A stretch of DNA of 64,000 bases from Rhodovulum euryhalinum. GTDB lineage: Bacteria > Pseudomonadota > Alphaproteobacteria > Rhodobacterales > Rhodobacteraceae. Below, piece by piece: positions 9,218 through 16,681 of this stretch; within the stretch, counting starts at the first letter, position 1, and each line of letters starts with the position of its first letter. The DNA is taken from NCBI RefSeq assembly GCF_004342445.1, contig NZ_SLWW01000003.1, forward strand, positions 248,001 to 312,000, read 5' to 3'. Below the pieces are notes generated by a model. That model was not told the DNA's origin. It worked only from the letters and a program-made list of their open reading frames with translations, and did not search any database. The position numbers and the translations under genes were made by a program.

Positions 9218-9300
9218 CACGCGCCCCCCATGAACGAGACATAGAGGACCAGCGCGACCAGCAGGAAGAACGCCAGTTTCTGAAGGCCAGACTCGGACAT
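9217..9300 (-). CDS. 27-residue membrane microprotein, first gene of the telA operon
   Basis: A short reading frame starting at the ATG at 9300 encodes MSESGLQKLAFF, then a single hydrophobic helix ending FMGGA. It is preceded by AGAGGGTCC and its TGA overlaps the xpaC-like start (TGATG), which argues for translational coupling. The composition (polar N-terminus, one 16-18 residue helix, tiny tail) is that of a single-pass inner-membrane peptide. No family is recognised. It may be a subunit or regulator of the XpaC-TelA complex. Confidence 0.6.
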   Translation of the reverse strand: MSESGLQKLAFFLLVALVLYVSFMGGA

Positions 9301-9376
9301 GGACCCTCTCTTGTCTCGGTTTCCGCCGTATACATGGGATGCGACGGAGCGGTGAAAAGCAAGCCCGTCGATGACG

Positions 9377-10180
9377 TCAGCGCCCCTTGGGCGGGGTGCG
9401 GCCGCGCGGGACGCGCTTGGGGCGCGGCGGCGCCGCCGGGCGGCCCTCGCGGTCGAGCCCGAGCTGGTCGCGCAGCACGCGGCCGCGCACCTCCTCGACC
9501 TCGCCGGCCTTGAGCTCGCCCAGCCGGAACGGTCCGTAACTGACGCGGATCAGCCGGTTGACGGCCAGTCCCACCGCCTCCATCGCGCGGCGAACCTCGC
9601 GGTTCTTGCCCTCGCGGATGCCGACCGTCAGCCAGGCATTCGCCCCCTGCTGGCGATCGAGCGTCACTTCCATCGGCAGGAACCGTTCGCCCTCGATGGT
9701 GATGCCCCGGCGCAGGGGGGCAAGCGCCTCGTCGCTGGGCGCGCCCTTGACCCGGACGCGGTATTTCCGAAGCCAGCCGGTCGAAGGCAGTTCCAGCCGC
9801 CGCTTGATCTCGCCATCATTGGTGAGCAGCAAGAGCCCCTCGGAGTTGATGTCGAGCCGGCCGATGGACATCACCCGCGGCATGTCCTCGGGCAGCTTGT
9901 CGAATACCGTCTCGCGGCCCTTTTCGTCTTTGGCACTGGTCACCAGCCCGCTGGGCTTGTGGTAAAGCCACAGCCGCGGCGGCTCGGCCTCTGCCAGCGG
10001 GGTGCCGTCGACCTCGATCCGGTCCTTGGGCGTGACGTTCAGCGCGGGGCTGTCGATGATGCGCCCGTTCACGGCGACGCGGCCGGCCTCGATCATCCGC
10101 TCGGCCTCGCGGCGCGAGGCGACGCCGGCGCGGGCCAGCACCTTGGCGATCCGCTCGCCCTCTGGGGTGTTCTGTTCCAT
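9377..10180 (-). CDS. rluB: 23S rRNA pseudouridine synthase (RluB type)
   Basis: A 267-residue protein: an N-terminal S4 RNA-binding domain (about 8-60), then a RsuA/RluB-type pseudouridine synthase domain with catalytic D110 in GRLDINSEG and the LTNDG motif. The C-terminal tail is Arg/Pro/Lys-rich, as in RluB. It should isomerise a uridine in helix 80 of 23S rRNA; RluF or RsuA specificity cannot be fully excluded. It is divergent from tadA by 75 bases, and both are translation-quality genes. Confidence 0.88.
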   Translation of the reverse strand: MEQNTPEGERIAKVLARAGVASRREAERMIEAGRVAVNGRIIDSPALNVTPKDRIEVDGTPLAEAEPPRLWLYHKPSGLVTSAKDEKGRETVFDKLPEDMPRVMSIGRLDINSEGLLLLTNDGEIKRRLELPSTGWLRKYRVRVKGAPSDEALAPLRRGITIEGERFLPMEVTLDRQQGANAWLTVGIREGKNREVRRAMEAVGLAVNRLIRVSYGPFRLGELKAGEVEEVRGRVLRDQLGLDREGRPAAPPRPKRVPRGRTPPKGR

Positions 10181-10255
10181 GCGCCCCGTTTACGCGGGAT
10201 TCGGCCGGTGGGAAAGCGGCTTGCGCGGGGCAGGGGGGCTGGGCCATGAGGGGGC

Positions 10256-10708
10256 ATGAGTCCGTTTCGCAGCCATATGGACACCGCCCTGGACGAGGCC
10301 CGCGCCGCCGCGCTCCGCGGCGAGGTGCCGGTTGGCGCGGTGGTCGTTTCGCCCGAGGGCCGGGTCGTGGCGCGGGCCGGCAACCGGACGCGCGAGTTGT
10401 GCGATCCGACGGCACATGCCGAGATTCTGGCGTTGCGCGCCGCCTGCGCGGCGGCCGGGTCGGAACGGCTGCCGGGCCATGACCTTTACGTGACGCTGGA
10501 ACCCTGCCCGATGTGCGCCTCGGCGATCAGCCAGGCCCGGATCGCGCGGCTCTACTACGGGGCGGCGGACCCGAAATCGGGCGGCGTGGCGCATGGGCCC
10601 CGCGTGTTCGACCACCCGCAAAGCCACCATGTCCCCGAGGTCTATGACGGCATCAGCGCGGCCGAGGCCGAGCGGCTGTTGAAGGTGTTCTTTGCCGACC
10701 GGCGCTGA
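10256..10708 (+). CDS. tadA: tRNA-specific adenosine(34) deaminase
   Basis: A 150-residue cytidine-deaminase-fold enzyme with zinc ligands H54 (in AHAEIL), C84 and C87 (in EPCPMC) and the general acid E56. The order and spacing match TadA, which converts A34 to inosine in tRNA-Arg(ACG) so that it can read CGN codons. The length is normal. It is divergent from rluB and convergent with the acyltransferase-like gene 6 bases downstream. Confidence 0.95.
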   Translation: MSPFRSHMDTALDEARAAALRGEVPVGAVVVSPEGRVVARAGNRTRELCDPTAHAEILALRAACAAAGSERLPGHDLYVTLEPCPMCASAISQARIARLYYGAADPKSGGVAHGPRVFDHPQSHHVPEVYDGISAAEAERLLKVFFADRR

Positions 10709-10713
10709 GGCCG

Positions 10714-11436
10714 CTAGCGCAGCAGCGCCGTCCCCGCCCAGACCAGCCCGATCAGCACCGGCTGGTGCAGCAGGTAGACCGCCAGGCTGTGGCGCCCCGG
10801 CCAGGTCAGCGCGCGCATCGACGGCGCAGGGGAAACGGTGCTGCGCATCCTGTCCCACAGGCCCGCGCGCGCCGCGATTCGCGCCAGGGCGAGCCCGGCA
10901 AGAAAGGGGGCGAGCCAGGGGAAGACCGGCTCGAAATCGACGCTGGGCCGGTTGGTCGCGGTCAGGCCCGTCCAGTCCAGCCAGGGCCAGTCGGGGCCAA
11001 GCGGGCGGGGCATCAGAAGGACGGCGAGGGCTGCGCCAAGCGTCAGCCCCGCGGGCAGGCGCAGGAAGACCAGGCCGATCACGCTGGCCACCGCGATGGA
11101 ATGGAGGATGCCGAAATAGACCAGGCGTTCGGGGAACACCGCCCAGGTGGCCAGCGTCACCATCCCCGCCGCGCCGCCGATCACCGCGAGGCGCCGGGCG
11201 AACGCCCGCCTGCGGATCCCCTGCCCATGGGCAAGGTACAGGCTGACGCCCGCAAGGAACAGGAACGACCCGGCCACCGTCACGGACAGCACGCGCCATC
11301 CGCCCGAGATCGCGGTGCCGGTGGCCAGGTGGCCGAACATCTCGAGGTCGAAGACGAAGTGAAAGAGCGCCATCCCCAGAAGCGCTACCCCGCGGGCGAG
11401 GTCAACCGCGTGAATCCGCCCCTTTGGTGCGTGCAT
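10714..11436 (-). CDS. DUF1624 membrane protein (heparan-alpha-glucosaminide acetyltransferase-like)
   Basis: A 240-residue inner-membrane protein with about seven hydrophobic helices, starting MHAPKGR and the characteristic DLARGVALLGM segment with a following histidine-containing helix (FHFVFDLEMFG). This pattern is DUF1624 / HGSNAT-like, related to acyltransferases that move acetyl groups across membranes. The substrate is unknown. It starts 5 bases after the soxT stop, so it may be the last gene of the soxR-soxT transcript, although no link to sulfur oxidation is evident. Confidence 0.78.
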   Translation of the reverse strand: MHAPKGRIHAVDLARGVALLGMALFHFVFDLEMFGHLATGTAISGGWRVLSVTVAGSFLFLAGVSLYLAHGQGIRRRAFARRLAVIGGAAGMVTLATWAVFPERLVYFGILHSIAVASVIGLVFLRLPAGLTLGAALAVLLMPRPLGPDWPWLDWTGLTATNRPSVDFEPVFPWLAPFLAGLALARIAARAGLWDRMRSTVSPAPSMRALTWPGRHSLAVYLLHQPVLIGLVWAGTALLR

Positions 11437-11441
11437 CCCGC

Positions 11442-12488
11442 TCAATCGGGCTGGAATCCGGCGATCAGCCGCCTGAGGCCCAGAAAGGCACCCGCATAGA
11501 TCGCCAGCAGCGTCACCGGCGCGGAATAGGCCAGCGTTGAGAAGGCCGTCGCGCCCTGTCCGATGGAGCAGCCCATCGCCACCACGCCGCCGATCCCCAT
11601 CAGCGCCGCCCCGCCCACCTGGCGGCCCAGCTCGCGCGGATCCTCGCAGGCCTCCCAGCGAAAGCTGCCCTTGCGCCACGACCCGATCCAGGCGCCAAGC
11701 AGGACGCCCAGCACCGAGCCGACCGAGAACGAAAGCCCGCCCGCCGACGAGGTCATCAGCCACATCAGCGTGCGCCCGAGCGGCGCGGTGAAGGTGTGCC
11801 CCTCGACATCGACCGCGCCGAGGGTCGCCTCGTTCAGGACACTCATCCCCCACAGCGCGCCCGCGATGGCCAGCCCCACCGCGACGCCCCAGCCGATCCG
11901 GCGCGGTTCGGCCCGCAGGGGGGCATGCGACAGCCCCCAGGCAAGGAACCCAGCGGCCACCATCAGCGCCACCAGCAGCGCGGGCAGGCCAAGCGTCGCC
12001 TCGACCAGATGCGCCAGACCCTGCATGCCCGACGAGGGCTCCTGCGGGAAGGCCCAGTCGCGCAGGGGGGACAGCGGCCCCGACAGCGTGACGAAGCCGA
12101 AGATCGAGATCACGACGACGACCACCAGCGACCGCAGGTCGCCGCCGCCGAACCGCGCCAGAGCGCCAAAGCCGCAATTGCCCGCCAGCGCCATGCCATA
12201 GCCGAACAGCGCCCCGCCCAGCACGCTGGCCAGCGGGTTCCAGGCAATGGCGTGGTAGGGGGTTCTGTCGAGGGCGATCTGGCCGGACGCGGCCAGCAGG
12301 TAGGTGGCCGCGATCCCGGTGCCCAGCACCACGCCCCACATCCGCAGCCGCCTGTGATCATCGCCATAGACCGCGCTTTCGATGGCGCCCAGCGTGCAGA
12401 ATTCGCCCAGCCGCGCGGCAAGGCCCAGAACGCAGCCGGTGACAAGGCCGATCAGCGCCGCCCAGGTGCCCACGGGTATGCTGTCCAT
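11442..12488 (-). CDS. soxT: YeeE/YedE-family sulfur-compound permease (SoxT-like)
   Basis: A 348-residue inner-membrane protein with about ten helices in two YeeE/YedE halves. Each half carries its hallmark cysteine motif: GNCGFG in the first and MGCSIGQG in the second. In YeeE these cysteines relay thiosulfate across the membrane. Homologues called SoxT or PmpA occur beside soxR. Its place directly downstream of soxR suggests it brings a thiosulfate or polysulfide signal or substrate into the cytoplasm, possibly to inform SoxR. The name follows context; the substrate is inferred. Confidence 0.85.
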   Translation of the reverse strand: MDSIPVGTWAALIGLVTGCVLGLAARLGEFCTLGAIESAVYGDDHRRLRMWGVVLGTGIAATYLLAASGQIALDRTPYHAIAWNPLASVLGGALFGYGMALAGNCGFGALARFGGGDLRSLVVVVVISIFGFVTLSGPLSPLRDWAFPQEPSSGMQGLAHLVEATLGLPALLVALMVAAGFLAWGLSHAPLRAEPRRIGWGVAVGLAIAGALWGMSVLNEATLGAVDVEGHTFTAPLGRTLMWLMTSSAGGLSFSVGSVLGVLLGAWIGSWRKGSFRWEACEDPRELGRQVGGAALMGIGGVVAMGCSIGQGATAFSTLAYSAPVTLLAIYAGAFLGLRRLIAGFQPD

Positions 12489-12501
12489 CCGTCCTCCCCG
12501 G

Positions 12502-12528
12502 CCCGGGCCGCGGCACCCGCGGCCCGGG
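12502..12528 (-). promoter_or_regulatory. Strong hairpin between soxR and soxT
   Basis: Perfect 12-base arms (12502-12513, CCCGGGCCGCGG, and 12517-12528) with a 3-base loop, 4 bases after the soxR stop and just before the soxT ribosome-binding site. No T-tract follows on the minus strand, so it is more likely an mRNA stability, processing or attenuation element than a full terminator. Confidence 0.6.
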
Positions 12529-12531
12529 GCC

Positions 12532-12921
12532 TCAGTCGATTTCCTTTCCGCCGGCGAACCGCGGCGGCGGGTTCTGTGCGTTGCAGAACATGTCGTGCAT
12601 CAGTTCAAGAATACGCCGTGCGCGCTCGTCGGCCAGCGAATAGTAGATCGCCTTGCCCTCGCGCCGGTAGTTCACCAGCCCCTCCAGCCGCAGCCGGGCC
12701 AGTTGCTGGCTGACCGCGGCCTGGCGCGAGGCCAGCAGCGTTTCAAGCTCGGTCACCGATTTCTCGCCAGTGGTCAGGTGGCACAGGATCATCAGCCGCC
12801 CCTCGTGCGAGAGCGCCTTGAGAAAGCTCGACGCGGTTTCGGCATGCTGGACCATGTCCTCGGCCTGGATGCCGCCCTCGTCGGGATCGTGCGTGTCGCT
12901 ATGGGCGATGTCTGCTGCCAT
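12532..12921 (-). CDS. soxR: ArsR-family sulfur-responsive repressor SoxR
   Basis: A 129-residue winged-helix ArsR-type repressor with recognition helix around residues 66-80 (RQAAVSQQLARLR). Only two cysteines are present, C47 and C113. Their spacing matches the redox pair of SqrR/BigR/SoxR, which form a per- or polysulfide bridge and then release DNA. It should repress sox transcription until reactive sulfur appears. Two similar AT-rich dyads upstream of soxV and soxX (13848-13879 and 15278-15309) are the likely targets. It is in the minus-strand unit soxS-hbpS-soxR-soxT. Confidence 0.92.
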   Translation of the reverse strand: MAADIAHSDTHDPDEGGIQAEDMVQHAETASSFLKALSHEGRLMILCHLTTGEKSVTELETLLASRQAAVSQQLARLRLEGLVNYRREGKAIYYSLADERARRILELMHDMFCNAQNPPPRFAGGKEID

Positions 12922-12941
12922 GCCGGCTGTCCTGGGCTTCG

Positions 12942-13436
12942 TCAGAAGCCCATCTCCTCCTCGATCGCGGCGATGCCTTGCCTGGCGCAGTCATTGTCCA
13001 GATCGGGCCCGGGCGCGCCCGAGACACCGATCGCGCCGACGATCGAGCCCGCATGTTCGATCGTCACGCCGCCGCCGAGCGCCAGCGCCTCGTTCAGGTC
13101 GCGGATGCCCGAGAACATCGTCCCGGGCGCGGTCAATTCGGCCAGCTCCAGCGTGCTGGTGCGAAAGCTCGCCGCCGTCCAGGCCTTGCGCCGCGCCGTC
13201 TCCTCGACATGGGCGCCGGCAAAGCGGTCGCGGACGAAGGCCTGCATCACGCCGAAACGGTCCGTGACGGCCACACCGACCTGATAGCCCTCGGCCCGGC
13301 AATACTCCATCGCCGCCACCGCGGCGGCCAGCGCCAGTTCCGGCTTCAGTGCCTTGTAGTCCACGAAGGCGTCCTGCGCGGCCGCCCCGCCTGCGGGCAA
13401 CGCCAGCGCCGCCGCGAAAACCAGGTTCCTTGTCAT
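12942..13436 (-). CDS. Secreted GlcG/HbpS-family (heme-binding-like) protein
   Basis: A 164-residue protein with a cleavable signal peptide (about 1-20, ending AAA-QDA) and a GlcG/HbpS (DUF336) domain. The pattern GVAVTDRFGVMQAFVRD, the MFSGI loop and the GGGVTI and GAIGVSG segments are typical. Family members are octameric; HbpS binds heme and protects against oxidative stress. Its start overlaps the soxS stop (ATGA) and it precedes soxR, so it is co-transcribed with them. It may scavenge heme or buffer redox stress for the cytochrome-rich Sox system. That role is inference; the gene is not part of the classical sox nomenclature. Confidence 0.82.
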   Translation of the reverse strand: MTRNLVFAAALALPAGGAAAQDAFVDYKALKPELALAAAVAAMEYCRAEGYQVGVAVTDRFGVMQAFVRDRFAGAHVEETARRKAWTAASFRTSTLELAELTAPGTMFSGIRDLNEALALGGGVTIEHAGSIVGAIGVSGAPGPDLDNDCARQGIAAIEEEMGF

Positions 13437-13831
13437 CCCTCGGCTCCTCCCTTTTCGCCGTGTTCCGCCCATTCGGGCTGTTTCCTGAGCATTTCCCCGA
13501 TCAGGCCCCAGAAGAAATCCTCGCCCGGATAGCCTTCGAGCCGCGCCACTTCCACTCCGTCGCGCAACAGCACGAAGGTGGGGGTAAAGACCGGCTTGCG
13601 GTCCAGCACGATATCCCCGGGCAGCCGCGCATCCAGGTCGATCGGGCGCAGCGGCGCGACCGCTCCCTCGGTCGTCCTGGGCCAGATCGGTCCGATCTCG
13701 TTTTTCCACCGGATGCAATAGGAGCAGCCCGCGCGTTCGAACATTGCCAGCACAAGCTCGGCGCGCGCAACGCCAATGGGCGCGGCCGCCAAAAGGCCCG
13801 CGCAAAGCAATGCGGCAAATATTCGTTTCAT
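13433..13831 (-). CDS. soxS: Periplasmic thioredoxin-like SoxS
   Basis: A 132-residue protein with a signal peptide (1-24, ending ARA) and a thioredoxin-fold domain carrying C36-S-Y-C39. Its size and divergent position next to soxV match SoxS of Paracoccus, which keeps SoxYZ in an active reduced state and supports induction by thiosulfate. It is divergent from soxV, with an AT-rich operator-like dyad in the 67-base gap, and overlaps the hbpS-like gene by 4 bases. Confidence 0.92.
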   Translation of the reverse strand: MKRIFAALLCAGLLAAAPIGVARAELVLAMFERAGCSYCIRWKNEIGPIWPRTTEGAVAPLRPIDLDARLPGDIVLDRKPVFTPTFVLLRDGVEVARLEGYPGEDFFWGLIGEMLRKQPEWAEHGEKGGAEG

Positions 13832-13847
13832 TTCCGGCGGTCCCGTT

Positions 13848-13879
13848 ACATATAAAAATCGTAATGTGTTTTTGCATCC
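13848..13879. promoter_or_regulatory. Putative SoxR operator, soxS/soxV site
   Basis: AT-rich dyad in a GC-rich genome: left arm ATATAAAAA (13850-13858), 10-base spacer, right arm TTTTTGCAT (13869-13877). The whole 32-base stretch aligns without gaps to the site upstream of soxX (15278-15309), with about 20 identities and the same 10-base spacer. The published SoxR sites of related bacteria lie in these same two gaps. Confidence 0.65.
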
Positions 13880-13898
13880 ACGGCAAGGGAGGGCCTCG

Positions 13899-14636
13899 AT
13901 GCTGGAGATTTCCTATGGCGGCGCTGCCCTTGCGGGCATCCTGTCGTTCCTGTCGCCCTGTATCCTGCCGATCGTTCCCTTCTACCTCTGCTACATGGCC
14001 GGCATCTCGATGAACGAGCTGCGCGGCGAGGACCAGATTTCGTCCGGCGCCGTGCGCAGGCTGGTGATTTCGGCGGTTTTCTTCGCGCTGGGCGTGACCT
14101 CGATCTTCGTGTTGCTGGGGATGGGGGCGACGGCCCTGGGCAAGGGGTTCGCCGCGTGGCGGGAAGAGCTGTCCTATGCGGCGGCGGCGCTTCTGTTCGT
14201 GTTCGGGCTGCACTTCCTGGGCGTGTTGCGCATCCCCTTCCTCTATCGCGAGGCGCGAATCGAATCCAAGGCGGAACCCACGACGATCCTGGGCGCCTAC
14301 CTCATGGGGCTTGCCTTCGGGTTCGGCTGGACGCCCTGCGTGGGGCCGGCACTGGCCGCGATCCTGATGGTGGCGTCGGGCATGGGCGACATCGGGCGCG
14401 GCGCCCTTCTGCTGCTGGTCTACGGGCTGGCGATGACGCTGCCCTTCGTGATTGCGGCGGCCTTTGCGCGGCCGTTCCTGAAATGGATGCAGAGAAACCG
14501 CAAGTATCTTGGCCATGTCGAGAAGGCGATGGGGGTGATGCTGATCCTTTTCGCCGTGCTGATCGCGACCAACTCGATCAGCTACATCGCACAATTCATG
14601 ATCGACCACGTGCCGTGGTTCACGAGAATCGGCTAG
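13899..14636 (+). CDS. soxV: CcdA-like thiol electron transporter SoxV
   Basis: A 245-residue inner-membrane protein with six hydrophobic helices and the CcdA/DsbD-beta cysteine pair C21 (SPCILPIVP) and C147 (TPCVGP). SoxV carries electrons from cytoplasmic thioredoxin to periplasmic SoxW and SoxS, which reduce SoxYZ. The ATG at 13899 is preceded by GGGAGGG; the longer in-frame start at 13776 lies inside soxS and was rejected. It is followed 23 bases later by soxW, its redox partner. Confidence 0.95.
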   Translation: MLEISYGGAALAGILSFLSPCILPIVPFYLCYMAGISMNELRGEDQISSGAVRRLVISAVFFALGVTSIFVLLGMGATALGKGFAAWREELSYAAAALLFVFGLHFLGVLRIPFLYREARIESKAEPTTILGAYLMGLAFGFGWTPCVGPALAAILMVASGMGDIGRGALLLLVYGLAMTLPFVIAAAFARPFLKWMQRNRKYLGHVEKAMGVMLILFAVLIATNSISYIAQFMIDHVPWFTRIG

Positions 14637-14659
14637 GGTCGCAGAAAGGGAGGATGAAG

Positions 14660-15223
14660 ATGAGACTGACCACGATTCTGGCTGCCGGTGTCCTGGCGTT
14701 CGCCATGCCCGCGTCCGCCGCCGAACTGGGCGACGACGGGCTGCACAAGGCGGAATGGATGCGCGACACCTTCAGGGACATGCGCGAGGACCTGGCCGAG
14801 GCCGGGGCCGAGGGCAAGCGCATGCTGGTGATCTGGGAGCAGCGGGGCTGCATCTACTGCACCAGGATGCATGCAGAGGTCTATCCCGATCCCCGGATCG
14901 ATGCGCTGCTGAAGGACAAGTACTTCGTCGTGCAGATGAACCTGTTCGGGGATGTCGAGGTCACCGATTTCGACGGCAAGGTGTTGCCCGAAAAGGAGAT
15001 GGCGGCGCGCTGGGGGGTCTTTTTCACGCCGACCCTGATGTTCATGCCCGAAGAGGTGCCCGAGGGCGGCACCGCGGCCGAAGCGGCCGTCGCCACGATG
15101 CCCGGCGCGTTCGAAAAGGGGACGACGCGGGCGTTGCTGCAATGGGTGCTGGAAAAGGGCTACGAGGGCGACGAGCATTTCCAGAAATACGTCGCGCGGG
15201 TTCTTGCCGACGGCGATAACTGA
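14660..15223 (+). CDS. soxW: Periplasmic thioredoxin SoxW
   Basis: A 187-residue exported thioredoxin: signal peptide 1-20 (ending ASA-AEL) and a thioredoxin-fold domain with C64-I-Y-C67. The cis-proline loop FTPTLMF is present. It takes electrons from SoxV and reduces periplasmic Sox partners. The ATG at 14660 has AGGGAGG at ideal distance; an ATG two codons upstream (14654) is too close to that site. The gene ends about 145 bases before soxX, where the second SoxR-like site lies. Confidence 0.92.
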   Translation: MRLTTILAAGVLAFAMPASAAELGDDGLHKAEWMRDTFRDMREDLAEAGAEGKRMLVIWEQRGCIYCTRMHAEVYPDPRIDALLKDKYFVVQMNLFGDVEVTDFDGKVLPEKEMAARWGVFFTPTLMFMPEEVPEGGTAAEAAVATMPGAFEKGTTRALLQWVLEKGYEGDEHFQKYVARVLADGDN

Positions 15224-15277
15224 CATGTGGAATACGGGTTTTGCGGATCAAGTGCCTGAAATACTGGAACAGTTCTC

Positions 15278-15309
15278 GTATGCAAAAAATTATATTTGTT
15301 GTTGCATGC
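15278..15309. promoter_or_regulatory. Putative SoxR operator, soxW/soxX site
   Basis: AT-rich dyad: left arm ATGCAAAAA (15280-15288), 10-base spacer, right arm TTGTTGCAT (15299-15307). An outer extension CGTATGCAA/TTGCATGCG adds symmetry. It matches the site before soxV in sequence and spacing, and sits about 60 bases upstream of the soxX start, where the soxXYZA promoter is expected. Confidence 0.68.
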
Positions 15310-15367
15310 GAAGGTGCACATCCGCTACCTTTCGATCCAGGGAGAAGACACGGGAGGATTCTTGACG

Positions 15368-15844
15368 ATGAAGAAGGTGGCAATAACCGCCCTCTGCCTG
15401 GCTGCGGGTCTGACCGTGGCCCATGCGGCTGAGGTGGCCCCGGCGGACGTGAAATTCGACGATTACGGGTTCGTTCCCGCGCCGCTGACCGATACGCCCG
15501 GTGACCCCGAGGCAGGCCGCAAGCTGATGTCGAGCCGGTCCAACGCGAACTGCATCGCTTGCCATACGGCGACCGATCTGGCGGATATTCCATTCCATGG
15601 CGAGGTCGGCCCGTCCTTCGATGGTGTGGCCATGCGTTACCCCGAGGCGATGATCCGCGGCATCCTCATCAATCCCAAGAACGTGTTCGAGGGGACGGTG
15701 ATGCCGGCCTTCTACAAGGTCGAGGGGTTCAACCGCCCGGGCGAGGCGTTCACCTCGAAGCCGATCGAGGGCGAGATCAAGCCGCTTCTGACGGCCCAGC
15801 AGATCGAGGATGCGGTCGCCTATCTGATGACGCTTAAGAATTGA
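15368..15844 (+). CDS. soxX: Sulfur-oxidising cytochrome c SoxX
   Basis: A 158-residue periplasmic monoheme cytochrome: signal peptide 1-20 (ending AHA-AEV) and heme motif C62-IAC-H66, with M112 (TVMPAF) as the likely distal ligand. SoxX pairs with SoxA; the complex joins thiosulfate oxidatively to the SoxY cysteine. The start at 15368 gives a proper signal peptide, whereas the in-frame extension to 15296 runs through the operator region. It heads the soxXYZA unit. Confidence 0.95.
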   Translation: MKKVAITALCLAAGLTVAHAAEVAPADVKFDDYGFVPAPLTDTPGDPEAGRKLMSSRSNANCIACHTATDLADIPFHGEVGPSFDGVAMRYPEAMIRGILINPKNVFEGTVMPAFYKVEGFNRPGEAFTSKPIEGEIKPLLTAQQIEDAVAYLMTLKN

Positions 15845-15879
15845 GCCCCGGACAGGGCCCATCTCGAAAGGAGAAAGAC

Positions 15880-16299
15880 ATGGAATTCACGAGACGAGGA
15901 GCGATCGCGATCAGCGCCGGCTTCGTGGCCGTGCTGATGCTGCCGGCGCGGATGGCAAAGGCGGCCGTGGATGAAAAGATCGCCGCGTTCACCGGTGGTG
16001 CGTCGGTCGGTTCGGGCGGGATCACCCTGACCACCCCCGAGATCGCCGAGAACGGCAACACGGTGCCGATCGAAGTCAACGCCCCCGGCGCGACCGAGAT
16101 ACTGGTGCTGGCCTCGGGCAACCCGACGCCGGACGTTTGCTCGGTCAAGTTCGGCCCGCTGGCGGGCAGCCAGAGCCTCTCGACGCGGATCCGGCTTGCC
16201 GGCACGCAGGATGTCGTGGCCATCGCCAAGATGGCCGATGGCAGCTTCGTGCAGGCGGCCAACACCGTGAAAGTCACCATCGGCGGCTGCGGCGGCTGA
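15880..16299 (+). CDS. soxY: Sulfur-carrier subunit SoxY
   Basis: A 139-residue protein with a twin-arginine-type leader (TRRGAIAIS) and the hallmark C-terminal GGCGG swinging arm, whose Cys carries the sulfur intermediates in thiosulfate oxidation. An extra internal Cys (DVCSVKF) is present. SoxY forms a heterodimer with SoxZ and is probably exported with it by the Tat system. The ATG at 15880 follows AAAGGAG; the upstream extension to 15841 adds no leader. It lies between soxX and soxZ. Confidence 0.97.
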   Translation: MEFTRRGAIAISAGFVAVLMLPARMAKAAVDEKIAAFTGGASVGSGGITLTTPEIAENGNTVPIEVNAPGATEILVLASGNPTPDVCSVKFGPLAGSQSLSTRIRLAGTQDVVAIAKMADGSFVQAANTVKVTIGGCGG

Positions 16300-16319
16300 G
16301 CGTACAGGAGGACAAGGAC

Positions 16320-16649
16320 ATGGCAGAAGGTGTCAAGCCCCGCGTGAAGGCCCCGAAATCGGCGGCAGCGGGCGAATCCGTGGTCATCAAGACCCTGATC
16401 AGCCACAAGATGGAGTCAGGCCAGCGCAAGGACAGCGACGGCAACCTCATTCCGCGCTCGATCATCAATCGCTTCACCGTCGAGTTCAACGGCCAGAGCG
16501 TTGTCGATGTCGAACTGGCGCCGGCGATCTCGACCAACCCCTATTTCGAATTCGCGGCGGTCATCCCCGAGGCGGGCGACATGAAGTTCACCTGGTACGA
16601 TGACGACGGCTCGGTCTACGAGGACGTCCAGTCGATCGCCATCGCCTGA
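16320..16649 (+). CDS. soxZ: Sulfur-carrier partner SoxZ
   Basis: A 109-residue protein without a signal peptide, as expected because SoxZ is exported by hitch-hiking with SoxY. It has the typical opening with PRVKAPKSAAAGE and the IINRFTVEFNG strand pair of the SoxZ beta-sandwich. It supports the SoxY carrier arm and helps it dock to SoxXA, SoxB and SoxCD. The ATG at 16320 has an AGGAGG-like site; the longer frame from 16137 overlaps soxY. It lies 20 bases after soxY. Confidence 0.95.
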   Translation: MAEGVKPRVKAPKSAAAGESVVIKTLISHKMESGQRKDSDGNLIPRSIINRFTVEFNGQSVVDVELAPAISTNPYFEFAAVIPEAGDMKFTWYDDDGSVYEDVQSIAIA

Positions 16650-16681
16650 GCGGACGGCGACGTTTCAAGGGAGGGAAACGA

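Noticed and set aside
12942-14609. 555-codon minus-strand frame spanning soxS and soxV
   Set aside because: It is the HbpS-like gene frame running through soxS and antisense to soxV; only the part from 13436 has a start and a signal peptide.
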